From a virus, in the IMG/VR virus record IMGVR_UViG_3300027867_000006, positions 1 through 63,521 of that record: a stretch of DNA of 63,521 nt. One strand, 5' to 3'. Below the pieces are notes generated by a model that worked only from the letters and a program-made list of their open reading frames with translations, made no database searches and was not told the origin of the DNA. Positions 40,884 through 49,356 of this stretch are shown piece by piece. Position 1 is the stretch's first letter, and every line of letters starts with the position of its first letter. Both the position numbers and the translations under genes were made by a program.

Positions 40884-41381
40884 TTACTTGACGATGTGGG
40901 GAACCATCCCGTTGGCTTTCGAGTACGGGTGATCGAAGACGTGCTTCGCCACCTTCTGGACGCCTGCCGCGATTCGGATCTCCTGGCCCGCGATGATCGT
41001 GAGGCGGAATGGCTTCGGGACATTGACGAGGACCTTGCCTTCTTCGTCGGCCTCGGCCATAGCGATCGCCGCTTGATGTTCTTTCTGACGCTCGGTCTTC
41101 AGCTTAGCGGTCTTCTCGCGCAGAGCTTCGGCTCGTTTCTCGATCCGCGGTGTCAGCGAGGCGGGATCCATGAATCGATATTTCCCGGCGATCATCTGCG
41201 CTGCTTCGCTGGCCTTCATGCCACCTTCAGCGACAGACCTCGAGAACTCCTCGATCTGAGCGTCGGCGGCTGCCTGATCAGCTTTGCGCTTCTTCGCGGC
41301 TTCTTCTTGGGCCAGACGTTCCTTCTCATCCGACTCAGCTTGCAGTCGGCGTTTCTCTTCGTCTTTCGATTCCTTTGCCAT
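40884..41381 (-). CDS. Coiled-coil structural-region protein (165 aa)
   Basis: The first 60 residues are almost all charged helix (MAKESKDEEKRRLQAESDEK). The C-terminal part (PKPFRLTIIAGQEIRIAAGV) is beta-rich and ends SKANGMVPHIVK, a capsid-edge motif found in small head-decoration or completion proteins. It lies after the capsid gene and its terminator. AAGGAG precedes the ATG. Confidence 0.7.
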   Translation of the reverse strand: MAKESKDEEKRRLQAESDEKERLAQEEAAKKRKADQAAADAQIEEFSRSVAEGGMKASEAAQMIAGKYRFMDPASLTPRIEKRAEALREKTAKLKTERQKEHQAAIAMAEADEEGKVLVNVPKPFRLTIIAGQEIRIAAGVQKVAKHVFDHPYSKANGMVPHIVK

Positions 41382-41402
41382 GTCGTTCGCTCCTTGCGTT
41401 AG

Positions 41403-41440
41403 TGGAAAGAAAACGGCCCGGGGTTTTAGCCCGGGCCGTT
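41403..41440 (-). terminator. Rho-independent terminator after the capsid gene
   Basis: On the minus strand an 11-bp stem AACGGCCCGGG/CCCGGGCCGTT with a seven-base loop (41412-41440) is followed by TTTTCTTTCC. It lies directly after the major capsid stop and should boost relative capsid expression by partial termination before the connector genes. Confidence 0.9.
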
Positions 41441-41472
41441 ATCGGGTAGCCCTTCAGGCCCGGAAGCTCTTC

Positions 41473-42654
41473 TCAGAAGGTCCCATCGACGTATCCGATT
41501 GTTTCCGGGTAGACTACCTCGACCACGCCCAGCTTGTTGAAGTAGGTCGTCTTGTGGTAGATCGAGTCGTACTGGATCGGTGTGCGCTGCAGCGGCACCA
41601 TCGGGAAGCGAACGCGCTTCTTGTCCTTGGTGTAGATGACCATCCGGTCGTGGCCCGCGCTGCCAGTGCCGATCGTCCCGCCGGCGCCTGCGCCATTGCA
41701 CCATTTGCACGGGAAGATGTCGAGCTTGCCCTTGCCCGTGGTGGTCAGCAGGTTGTTCTCCTGGATGTACTTCAGGATCGACATGTTGCCGGCCAGAGAG
41801 ACCTTCTGCGTGCTGATGTAACCGAACGCCGCAGTGGGCAGAAGGATTCTCGACGGGATCACCGCGAACGCGCTGTTGGTCCAGACCGCGCTCAGCGCTG
41901 TGTTGAAGTCCGTCAGGATTTCGTCCGGGGTCTTCGTAGTCCACAGCGGCGAGCCTGCGGCACCGTTTGCCGCGTTGGTGACCTGCGTCACCAGACTGTT
42001 GTTGACCAGACCGGTGACGTTCAGCGACGTGTCGCCGAAGTAGACCTGCTCGTCCACGTCCATCTGGTACTTGAGCTGCAGCCCGTCGAACTTTTGCTGA
42101 TCGATCGGGCGGCCAGCCTTGGCGGCGGACTCGAGTTCGAAGATCGTGTACTTCAGCTCCATGCCCCACGGCGTCAGGGCATGCGGGACTTTCGCCAGGT
42201 CGATCCCAATGCCGCCGATCTGGTCGGCGTTTCGGCCGATCCAGGACTTGCCGGTGCCGATCGCGGCTTGACCTCCCATGCCCGAGGCGGCGCCGTAAGT
42301 CGTGAGCGTGAAGCTCGAGATGTCGTCGGCCAGCGTGACGTCCTCGCGCAGATCGATGTCTCGACCCCAGCTGACTTCGACCAGGGGCTCATGCATCGTC
42401 GGGTCGAGTCGTTCCAGCTCTCCGACGAAGAACGCGCCGGTGGAGTCCACGAACTTGCCGTCCCAGGTATTGACGCCGGGCCGGCTGCCCGGACCCCCGA
42501 AGGCCAGCGGATTCCCGGGGTGAACCGGGAAGCGGCCGCCGATGTCCATGACCGGAACGCGGTTCTGGTCATAAGTGAACATCGCGTGGTCTCGCGTGAA
42601 GGCGCGTCCCACCGCCCGGCCCAGCGGCGCTTGTTCGATCAGACTGGCTTTCAT
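41473..42654 (-). CDS. Major capsid protein (DUF2184)
   Basis: 393 residues. It matches DUF2184 capsid proteins: FTRDHAMFTYDQNRVPVMDI (about 19-38), LEPLVEVSWGRDIDLREDVT-like text at about 90-105, then AAIGTGKSWIGRNADQIGGI. AAAGGAG precedes the ATG and a strong terminator follows. Position after protease/scaffold and decoration genes is standard. Confidence 0.92.
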   Translation of the reverse strand: MKASLIEQAPLGRAVGRAFTRDHAMFTYDQNRVPVMDIGGRFPVHPGNPLAFGGPGSRPGVNTWDGKFVDSTGAFFVGELERLDPTMHEPLVEVSWGRDIDLREDVTLADDISSFTLTTYGAASGMGGQAAIGTGKSWIGRNADQIGGIGIDLAKVPHALTPWGMELKYTIFELESAAKAGRPIDQQKFDGLQLKYQMDVDEQVYFGDTSLNVTGLVNNSLVTQVTNAANGAAGSPLWTTKTPDEILTDFNTALSAVWTNSAFAVIPSRILLPTAAFGYISTQKVSLAGNMSILKYIQENNLLTTTGKGKLDIFPCKWCNGAGAGGTIGTGSAGHDRMVIYTKDKKRVRFPMVPLQRTPIQYDSIYHKTTYFNKLGVVEVVYPETIGYVDGTF

Positions 42655-42696
42655 TTCGTATCTCCTTTTCGAATTGTTTAGGGCCGAGCTTGCCGG

Positions 42697-43356
42697 TTAC
42701 CGGACGTAGACTTCGGCAACGCCGTTGGCGTCCGGGCCGCCAGCGAAGGCGTAGCGGTTGACGTCCAGCGCCGCAGTGTCGCCACCGGTTGCCGCAGTTT
42801 CGATCCCACCCTGAAGGTGAATGGTGCTGGTAGCTGCGCACCAGACGAACACCGGGTCGCCTTTGACGGGTTTCTGCGTGATGTCGTTCAGCTGCACCAT
42901 GATGTAGCCGAAGCGCAGAACATCGATTTCGCCTGTGGTGGGCGGCGTCGCTGCCCCGAAAGTCGTGGCTCCCATGTCGGCGATCGTGCCGCGCTGCTGC
43001 GCCGGATACGGACGAGCGATAAATCCCCAAGCGTTGGTGACGGCGGTGTCACCCGCGATGAAACCGCGAACCCCGCCGGAAGCGACCCCACCTGGCCCGT
43101 TCGCAGCATCCGCCGTGTCGTTGATGATCACCGGGTAGCCGTACCCGAGCGGCGGGTTGCTGGTGCAGATCAGATTCGGCTCGACCGAAGCCGGGTGCGT
43201 GCGGTTGACGTCACCGGGGAATCCTGCCCCCATCCGAAACGGGAAGGCCGATGCATCGTATGCATCGAATGTCGCATGACGACCCCGTTGGATCGGGCCC
43301 GAGTGGCCCCAGGGGAACATAGCGGCCACAGCGGCGGCGAGGGTTTTCAGTTTCAT
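42697..43356 (-). CDS. Head structural / decoration protein (219 aa)
   Basis: It sits between the DUF2213 protease gene and the DUF2184 capsid gene, where related phages encode a cement or structural protein. Beta-rich with many Gly (GGVASGGVRGFIAGDTAV, RFGYIMVQLNDITQKPVKGD). The start MKLKTLAAAVAAMFPWG is hydrophobic but probably not a true signal peptide. AAAGGAG precedes the ATG. Confidence 0.75.
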   Translation of the reverse strand: MKLKTLAAAVAAMFPWGHSGPIQRGRHATFDAYDASAFPFRMGAGFPGDVNRTHPASVEPNLICTSNPPLGYGYPVIINDTADAANGPGGVASGGVRGFIAGDTAVTNAWGFIARPYPAQQRGTIADMGATTFGAATPPTTGEIDVLRFGYIMVQLNDITQKPVKGDPVFVWCAATSTIHLQGGIETAATGGDTAALDVNRYAFAGGPDANGVAEVYVR

Positions 43357-43397
43357 TTCAATCTCCTTTGCGGGAATAGGTCGCGTGGCTCTGCGGA

Positions 43398-44759
43398 TCA
43401 GGCGCCGTAGAACTTCTTGTTCGCCTCGTTGATGTCGGCGGGCATTCGAGTCAGACCACCTTTGGCTGTATCTCGGTTGGACTGGTGTCTGCCCTTGTCG
43501 GTTTGCAGATTGTTCTTCGCCTTGCGGATTGCCACCGCAGCGCGAAATAGCGCACGCTCCGATGTGCAGCTCAGCGAATCCATCACCAGCGGACGGCCAC
43601 CATTCGCGGATTCGATGATGGTACGCCCCTCGGGCGTCGCATAAGCGAGCTCGAGCGACTTGCGGCGCAGACCGCAGATCGCATCGAGGGTTTTCTTCGG
43701 GGAGGCCTTGCCATCGAAAGTCGGGACGCCGATGCCGGGCGCGAGAATTTCGGCGCCAGAGATGGCTTCCTGGAACGAGACATCGAGGAACGCACTGTCC
43801 TTAGCCTTGCGAGCCTTGTCGCCGGTGCCGGCCGGGGCTTCTTCCTCCAGCTGCCCTTCGATCGCTTCTTCGCCCGCAGCGTCTTCCATGCCCGTGTGGG
43901 CTTTCAGCGCAGCGATGTCGTCGCGGAATTCGGTGTGATCGGCGTCGTTCTGCATCCGATAGGCCTCGTGGTCCTCGTCGGAGAACTTGCTCGACGCGCC
44001 GCCAGTGTGCATGTGGATGTGGGTATCGGCGTCCGGATCATCGTCCTTCGCCTCGAGCCCTTCGGGCATCGCCGCTTCGTCCAGGATTCGAGCCAGCGTG
44101 GCTTCGTCCTTGGTCTTCAGGGCTTCACGGAGACTCTTGGAAATTCCATCCCACCAGACCTTGACTTTCTGGGACGGCTTCAGGTTGGCAGCATCATCGA
44201 TGGTACGGGTTTTCATGGCATCTCCTTTGGAATCTCGAATTGCGCAGACTGGACCGCAGCGGCCGTTATCGACCAGCGCGATGTGATTGGCGAGCATATC
44301 ATATTGGCGGCCGCGACCGGGCGCAAGCTCTTCGTACTCGGCGTCATACCCCAGAGAAATCTCCACCTTCCCATCGAGGACCTCCTGGATGGCTCGAGCT
44401 TCCATGATGAGAAGATCTCCGACGATGTAGTCGGAGAGTTCTCCAGTGCCACGGCGCGGGTTCTGACCGATCCCGCGGGCGTACTGAACCCAGTTGTCCG
44501 GGTTGACGTCGCGAGGCGGGTGATCGTTGCAGACTGGCTTGCCGGCGAGCGACAGAATGAACGTCGGATTGAAGACGTCCTTCTCTTCGCGCACGATCGT
44601 GATTGTGCCGTCCGGCCCCGGGGTGATCGGCACTTCGCGGGGACCGTAGATCATTTCCCCCGTCCGAGCGAGCGGAACCTCCTCGCACAACAGGTAGCCC
44701 TCGGGCGTCCGTGAACGCTTCGGGCCGAGCTGTGTGGTGGTGTAGTACCGCTTGCTCAT
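43398..44759 (-). CDS. Prohead protease-scaffold protein (DUF2213)
   Basis: 453 residues starting MSKRYYTTTQLGPKR at 44759 (one-base TAATG overlap). The N-terminal protease domain has likely catalytic His80 (CNDHPP) and Ser135 (KVEISLGYDAEY). From about 200 onward the protein is acidic and helical with a HIHMHTGG segment (scaffold-like). It would self-cleave and process the capsid during maturation. Confidence 0.87.
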   Translation of the reverse strand: MSKRYYTTTQLGPKRSRTPEGYLLCEEVPLARTGEMIYGPREVPITPGPDGTITIVREEKDVFNPTFILSLAGKPVCNDHPPRDVNPDNWVQYARGIGQNPRRGTGELSDYIVGDLLIMEARAIQEVLDGKVEISLGYDAEYEELAPGRGRQYDMLANHIALVDNGRCGPVCAIRDSKGDAMKTRTIDDAANLKPSQKVKVWWDGISKSLREALKTKDEATLARILDEAAMPEGLEAKDDDPDADTHIHMHTGGASSKFSDEDHEAYRMQNDADHTEFRDDIAALKAHTGMEDAAGEEAIEGQLEEEAPAGTGDKARKAKDSAFLDVSFQEAISGAEILAPGIGVPTFDGKASPKKTLDAICGLRRKSLELAYATPEGRTIIESANGGRPLVMDSLSCTSERALFRAAVAIRKAKNNLQTDKGRHQSNRDTAKGGLTRMPADINEANKKFYGA

Positions 44760-45235
44760 TACTGAACGGAGCAGCCGATGGTGCCAGTGACGATCGGGGT
44801 AGTTCCCCCGACGGTGACGGAAACTCGCCACGCAGCGGCCACCGGGAAGGAGGCGGTCGAGTTGGACGCATTCACCATATCCGCGCCCATCGCGATCGGG
44901 TTGGCTGCGGTGGAGCTGGTGATGGCGGAGCTGGTGATCACGTCGTAGTACTGGCCGCTGGCGGCGTCCTTGTTCTGGATCTTGAAGGTAGTCGACGGCG
45001 AGTTGGTGAAGGTCGACTGCCGAAAGACGCAGATGACCCGCGTGACGTTGAAGCCAGACTGGTCGGCGCTGACCAGTGTGCCTGCGGTCTGAGCGGAGAG
45101 GGAGCGGACGTTCCCGAGGTCTCGAGTCAGCGGCGTGATCGCCTGGAACGCGCCGGCGGGTTGAGCGTGGCTCGGAACCGAGCAGGCCAGCGCCAGAACG
45201 ATCAGTGCAGAGATGGAGACAAGAAGTTTTCTCAT
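44759..45235 (-). CDS. Signal-peptide-bearing structural-region protein (158 aa)
   Basis: Starts MRKLLVSISALIVLALACSV, with Sec cleavage likely after SHA-Q. The mature part is beta-rich (STTFKIQNKDAASGQYYDVI) and ends AWRVSVTVGGTTPIVTGTIG then CSVQ. The end is related to that of the protein at 53836-54273 (SWRVNLAGTSTPSMTFSIDA), so the two are probably paralogues. It lies between MuF and the prohead protease. Virion or exported role unresolved. Confidence 0.75.
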   Translation of the reverse strand: MRKLLVSISALIVLALACSVPSHAQPAGAFQAITPLTRDLGNVRSLSAQTAGTLVSADQSGFNVTRVICVFRQSTFTNSPSTTFKIQNKDAASGQYYDVITSSAITSSTAANPIAMGADMVNASNSTASFPVAAAWRVSVTVGGTTPIVTGTIGCSVQ

Positions 45236-45274
45236 GGCGTTGGGCCCTTTTGAGATGATGTGTTCAGCGTGCTC

Positions 45275-45280
45275 ATTATA
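45275..45280 (-). promoter_or_regulatory. Possible -10 box upstream of the capsid-module genes
   Basis: TATAAT on the minus strand in the 85-bp gap before the gene at 44759-45235. There is no clear -35, so use would need an activator or another sigma factor. AAGGG lies about nine bases before the ATG. Confidence 0.4.
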
Positions 45281-45320
45281 ATTCGCCTCGGTCGTGGAGA
45301 TTAGTTATAAAAGTTACAGG

Positions 45321-46091
45321 TCAGACTACATCTGGCAAGACCGGTTCCATAGAACATCGGCAATTGGGCCCCATCCCCGCGTGATACCTCACGCCATTCT
45401 CTCCGGCGATCGGGGGGTCGTCCCACCTCACCACTTTGCCTTCGAGCTTCTTGTGCTCAGGGCGGACATCCGCATCGCCAGCGGTTCTCCATATATACGC
45501 CTCGCTTCCAATGTGAAGCGAACGCGCCTCGGTCAATGCACCGGCAACACGACCCGTCTCCGTACGAGCGATCAGCTCAGCACGCCCCCTTGTGACGTGG
45601 CCGGTCTTCATGATTTCCTTCGCTAGTTCACCCGCCCTCGAGCCAGTGGTCATAGCCTCGGTGGCAATCCGGTGAACGCGCTTCGCGGCTTCCAGAGGCA
45701 GACTGGTGATCAAATCGACTTGCTCGGCAAGACGCTGGCGCATGATCGCGCCTGTAGGCGCGTTGCGAATCTCTTGTCGCAAGGCGCGTCCGATGTCTCT
45801 TCCCGCTTCGGCCCAAGCGCGTTCGTCTCGCTGAGCTACCTCTCGGATGAATCGATCAGCCGCCGCAGTCGCCCAGGGGCGGATCATATCCGCATAGCGA
45901 TTCAACGTGGACGTCAGCTCCGATAGGTTAGTCACTTCACCTCGAGGGGCGAAGCCTCGAACGATGTTGCCGACTTGTGTTGCGACCTGGCGCAGCTGCC
46001 GAGCGTAAGACTCCTCAGCGCGACGCGCCTTCGCGAACCTGAGGCGCGTGGCCTGGCGACGTTGGCGGGCGCTAGGAGCGCGTGCGGCCAT
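45321..46091 (-). CDS. MuF-like minor head protein
   Basis: 256 residues. The N-terminal half is helical and Arg-rich. The C-terminal MuF signature is clear: GRAELIARTETGRVAGALTE (about 172-191), YIWRTAGDADVRPEHKKLEG (about 202-221), GMGPNCRCSMEPV at the end. It binds near the portal and may enter the host. It directly follows the portal gene (TGATG overlap). Confidence 0.9.
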   Translation of the reverse strand: MAARAPSARQRRQATRLRFAKARRAEESYARQLRQVATQVGNIVRGFAPRGEVTNLSELTSTLNRYADMIRPWATAAADRFIREVAQRDERAWAEAGRDIGRALRQEIRNAPTGAIMRQRLAEQVDLITSLPLEAAKRVHRIATEAMTTGSRAGELAKEIMKTGHVTRGRAELIARTETGRVAGALTEARSLHIGSEAYIWRTAGDADVRPEHKKLEGKVVRWDDPPIAGENGVRYHAGMGPNCRCSMEPVLPDVV

Positions 46092-47869
46092 CAGCGAACC
46101 GTAGAGCTAGCCGGAGAGAATGGAAGACGATCTTCTGACTCGCCAGGCCCGGCTCGCTTCGCGACCTTCTGTGACAGCGATCCCGCGGGCAGCAGCTTCT
46201 TGCCGAATTTGACCCAGGGACTCGTGAACCCTTTGCCATACTTCTTCTCGAACAGTTCGCGCAGTCGATCGCCTGCGACATAAGCGTCTGGCGCTTCTAC
46301 TGTCCCCGAAAGAGCAACGCGCTTTCCCTTGATCACAGCCGAATACTCCCCTGTCCACTTCCCAGCGACGTCTTTGACTTTCCCCACTTCCGCCCCCGGA
46401 TCTATCTCTTTCGCTTCGGCCTGCTGCTGTTGAGCTTGCTGCTCGAGTTCGACTGCTTCGGCCCCAGCCGGCGGCAGATCTTCCGCGGCTTGCTCGATTT
46501 CCGCGTCCGTGATGTTCGTGAAGATCCCAGTGATTTCAGAGGACTGGCGAAGTTCCTTCATCGCGCCTTTTTGCGTGATGAGGCCCTTCTCTTCGGCTTC
46601 GGCTACAGCCGTGGTTGTAGTCTGAGCGATTTCAGATTTCTCTTTCTCGCTCAGCTGCCACAAGGGACGGAACTTCAATGTCGATCCTTCCGGCAACGGA
46701 GTTCCTTCACTCTGAGCTAGCACGCGGTAGATCGTGGTCAGCGCCACCAGCAGATCATCTTGCTGCTGCTGGTTGATGTTGTCGTAGTACATCCGAAGAT
46801 CCGCATCGCCTGTGGAATTCAGACCAGCGGGGGACTGACCGAACAGCCGCACCAGTGGAATCCCCGATGCGCCGGCCAGCTGCTGACCGAACTGGATCAG
46901 CGCGTCGGACAGCCCACTGAATGTCGCATTGGCATGCGCGACGAAATCATCTTTGCTGTCGAGCGCGAGAAGCCCTTCCAAGTTCTGGAAGCGACGCTGC
47001 ATCTCGAGATATTTCACGAGCCCATCCAGCTGGTCGCCGCCGGCCGCGATGATGTCGCGCAGTCCTTCCACCTTGATGGTGCGCAGGTACGCTTTGTATA
47101 CGAGTTGCGCGGCGCCAGTCGTTGCGCTGTCGAAAGCGATCATGCGATCGTACAGCCGCTCGAGGACGCTTTCTCCCCAGAGGTTTTCCATCAGCCGCTG
47201 GTAGTGCGGCAGTTTGATTCCGATCATGCGCAAGCAGCGCGAGTAGTGGACCCGCTTCCCGCGCAACGCAGGCGTATCGAGATTGATGTCATAGAATTTC
47301 GGGAGACCGATATCCGGCCCCATTTCCGTGACGAGATCGTTCAGTGTCGGATTGCACATCCACCGATCGAACACGGACAGGCCTTTGAACTGCCCCTTCC
47401 CGACAGTCTCGATGCGCAGCGGCGTACTCAGGTCCTGGCCATCGATCAGCATCACCGCAATCGAGCCCCCATACAGCTTAGCCCACTGAATCGTTTCTTG
47501 GACGGAGTTCCAGATCTTGAGCCGCGTTGCGCCTTCCTGGATCTTTTCGATCTTGTCAGGTTGCAGTTTGCCTTTGACCTCAACGCCTGCTCGGGTCATG
47601 TCCTTCGCGATGATGTCGATGACCATGCCCGCGATCCACGATCCGCGATGCGCCCACTCGAGAAGCGTGCGGATGCGCGTGATCGGATTAAAGCCGTAAC
47701 TCGATCCCGCAAGGGGGTTATCCGCCCCCAGTCCCATCTTCTGCTGGAAGTTGACGAACGAGTCCGCGGTTGCTACTGGTCCGGTGCCGTCCTTCTGCCA
47801 GCCGCGGAGGACCTTCTTTTCAGCTGCAGCGGCGTGGATGATCGCCTTCTTGACGCTGACCTTTTTCAT
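46091..47869 (-). CDS. Portal protein (DUF1073)
   Basis: 592 residues. FNPITRIRTLLEWAHRGSWI (about 60-79), then AGMVIDIIAKDMTRAGVEV, LYGGSIAVMLIDGQDLSTPL and LFGQSPAGLNSTGDADLRMY mark the DUF1073 portal family. The C-terminal 110 residues form an extra domain (VKDVAGKWTGEYSAVIKGKR) beyond the usual portal core. Twelve copies should form the DNA entry ring. Confidence 0.92.
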   Translation of the reverse strand: MKKVSVKKAIIHAAAAEKKVLRGWQKDGTGPVATADSFVNFQQKMGLGADNPLAGSSYGFNPITRIRTLLEWAHRGSWIAGMVIDIIAKDMTRAGVEVKGKLQPDKIEKIQEGATRLKIWNSVQETIQWAKLYGGSIAVMLIDGQDLSTPLRIETVGKGQFKGLSVFDRWMCNPTLNDLVTEMGPDIGLPKFYDINLDTPALRGKRVHYSRCLRMIGIKLPHYQRLMENLWGESVLERLYDRMIAFDSATTGAAQLVYKAYLRTIKVEGLRDIIAAGGDQLDGLVKYLEMQRRFQNLEGLLALDSKDDFVAHANATFSGLSDALIQFGQQLAGASGIPLVRLFGQSPAGLNSTGDADLRMYYDNINQQQQDDLLVALTTIYRVLAQSEGTPLPEGSTLKFRPLWQLSEKEKSEIAQTTTTAVAEAEEKGLITQKGAMKELRQSSEITGIFTNITDAEIEQAAEDLPPAGAEAVELEQQAQQQQAEAKEIDPGAEVGKVKDVAGKWTGEYSAVIKGKRVALSGTVEAPDAYVAGDRLRELFEKKYGKGFTSPWVKFGKKLLPAGSLSQKVAKRAGPGESEDRLPFSPASSTVR

Positions 47870-48027
47870 TGGCGCTCCCTCGAGAAGACTACCGAATGTG
47901 GCGGGAGCGCGTCAATCAGCGCTTGGCGCAATGCCCGAATGTGCCGGTTCGTTGGATCGAAAGCAACCGCCTCAGTGAATCGCTGAACGAGCTGATCTGG
48001 ATTCAGCTGGCTACCTGAGATCGACAC
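47866..48027 (-). CDS. Small protein upstream of portal (53 aa)
   Basis: Start proposed at GTG 48027 (GGAG about nine bases upstream). It reads (M)SISGSQLNPDQLVQRFTEA and ends VVFSRERQ, with helical text (TNRHIRALRQALIDALPPH). ATGA overlap with the portal gene. The longer reading to 48192 would run 180 bases into the membrane-protein gene and is unlikely. Confidence 0.5.
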   Translation of the reverse strand: MSISGSQLNPDQLVQRFTEAVAFDPTNRHIRALRQALIDALPPHSVVFSRERQ

Positions 48028-49066
48028 TATGCAGTACTCCGCGTACCCGGTAGTCGCGCTGTACCCACACGCGGCCACGAGCCAAAGCGCCGGCAGCCAG
48101 AGCCGCAGCAAAGAGAGTAACGGGTATATGGAGGGGAAATGAAAGGATTCCCACTGCGAAGACTGACGTGAGAACAAGTCGTTCTGGTTCATAGGTTCGC
48201 TCCAACCAAAGATAAACTAGCGCGGCTGCAGGTGCAATCGCGATGACTCCTAACTCGTATATGTAATGGACGACTTCGTTGTGAGCGTACTCGGCGAACC
48301 CGAACGCTATTGGAAAGCTGCCTAAGCCGTGACCGATCCAAGTTGATTGAAGAAGAGCTTCCTTCCAGAATCCCAATCTCTCTACTCCGCTCGGAAACTT
48401 CACAACGAACAACGAAACCATGAGGCCCGCGGCGAGCGCGGCGAGGAGCATCCCCGCTGTTCGCGCTCGACCGCGGTCCCATAGATAAACCGACAAGACC
48501 GCAACGAGAGATCCGAACACCGCAGTGGAGTGTCCCATCGCTACGCAAAAGGCGGGGGCGATCGACCAGCGCCAGTCACTGTGAGCAAGCGTAGCGACGA
48601 GCGCGACCATCCCGGCTTCGGCTAGAAGATTCTTATTTACGAAGAGGCCACCCGGCGTGATGGCCTCCTGGACGAGGTGCCACCCGGACAGCTGACAGAT
48701 AGCGATGACCGCCGAGACACCCATCCCCGCCGCTAATCCACGCCAGAGGTATCTCAGACTGAGTTCGGCGGCTGAAAATCCTACGATGAAAACCCCAGCC
48801 GCTAGCAGCAGATGAATCAACTCCTCGTAAGCGGTCAGCTCGTCTGGAGCCCATTGGGTTGTCAGTCCGATAATCGAGAGAATCAATACCATCAACGCCG
48901 CGACGACTGCGGGCAGAGGCTTCGATCGGTCGCCAAAGAGTATCAGATATAGCGGAGCGCCAATCGCCATGAAGTCCCATCTCAACGTGAATCCAGCTTC
49001 GAGTGCGTCGGGCCACAGTCCCACCGCGACCAGGAACCCGAAACCGAAGAGATAGATATTTCTCAT
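48011..49066 (-). CDS. O-antigen ligase/polymerase-like membrane protein (Wzy_C type)
   Basis: 351 residues with about ten hydrophobic helices. GGLFVNKNLLAEAG (139-152) and AHNEVVHYIYELGVIAI (261-277) match conserved patterns of O-antigen ligases and Wzy polymerases (N..NxLA, and HN..Y..E.G). GFWKEALLQSTWIGHGLG (232-249) fits the periplasmic loop. Start ATG 49066 overlaps the upstream stop. Some temperate phages encode polymerases that change host O-antigen and block superinfection. Its place among head genes is odd. Confidence 0.75.
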   Translation of the reverse strand: MRNIYLFGFGFLVAVGLWPDALEAGFTLRWDFMAIGAPLYLILFGDRSKPLPAVVAALMVLILSIIGLTTQWAPDELTAYEELIHLLLAAGVFIVGFSAAELSLRYLWRGLAAGMGVSAVIAICQLSGWHLVQEAITPGGLFVNKNLLAEAGMVALVATLAHSDWRWSIAPAFCVAMGHSTAVFGSLVAVLSVYLWDRGRARTAGMLLAALAAGLMVSLFVVKFPSGVERLGFWKEALLQSTWIGHGLGSFPIAFGFAEYAHNEVVHYIYELGVIAIAPAAALVYLWLERTYEPERLVLTSVFAVGILSFPLHIPVTLFAAALAAGALARGRVWVQRDYRVRGVLHSVDLR

Positions 49067-49356
49067 GGATTGACGAATGCACTTTGGGCAATGAACGAAT
49101 CTTCTACAGCGGCGGGCGTCGGGCTCGTCCCAGCGAATCGCCACTGATGGAGACCGTTGAGTTCCGGAGTGAATGGGGCAGAGTACTGTCCTATCTGCTC
49201 TCGAGTCACAACCAAGTCTGTATCGTTCTCAGCGGGATCGAGGACGACTCCCGTGACGCCGCCGATTGGGTCCACGGGATTTCCATCTACGTCCGTGAAG
49301 TTCGCTACCAGCTGGATGCTCGTGCCGAGAAAGACGGTAGTCTGTGGCGTCGTCAT
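49063..49356 (-). CDS. Ig-like structural protein (97 aa)
   Basis: Beta-rich: TVFLGTSIQLVANFTDVDGN, then DLVVTREQIGQYSAPFTPEL and LHQWRFAGTSP, an immunoglobulin-like pattern found in small phage structural proteins and in tail/head attachments. ATGA overlaps on both sides. Probably a virion accessory. Confidence 0.7.
   Translation of the reverse strand: MTTPQTTVFLGTSIQLVANFTDVDGNPVDPIGGVTGVVLDPAENDTDLVVTREQIGQYSAPFTPELNGLHQWRFAGTSPTPAAVEDSFIAQSAFVNP

Noticed and set aside
41284-42681. 465-residue plus-strand ORF over the capsid gene
   Set aside because: It is antisense to the DUF2184 capsid gene, has no ribosome site and reads as unpatterned Arg/Val/Asp-rich text typical of a GC-rich shadow frame.
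47866-48192. 108-residue reading with a hydrophobic N-terminus before the portal gene
   Set aside because: Its first 55 codons overlap the O-antigen-ligase-like gene in another frame; the GTG at 48027 gives a compact gene instead.
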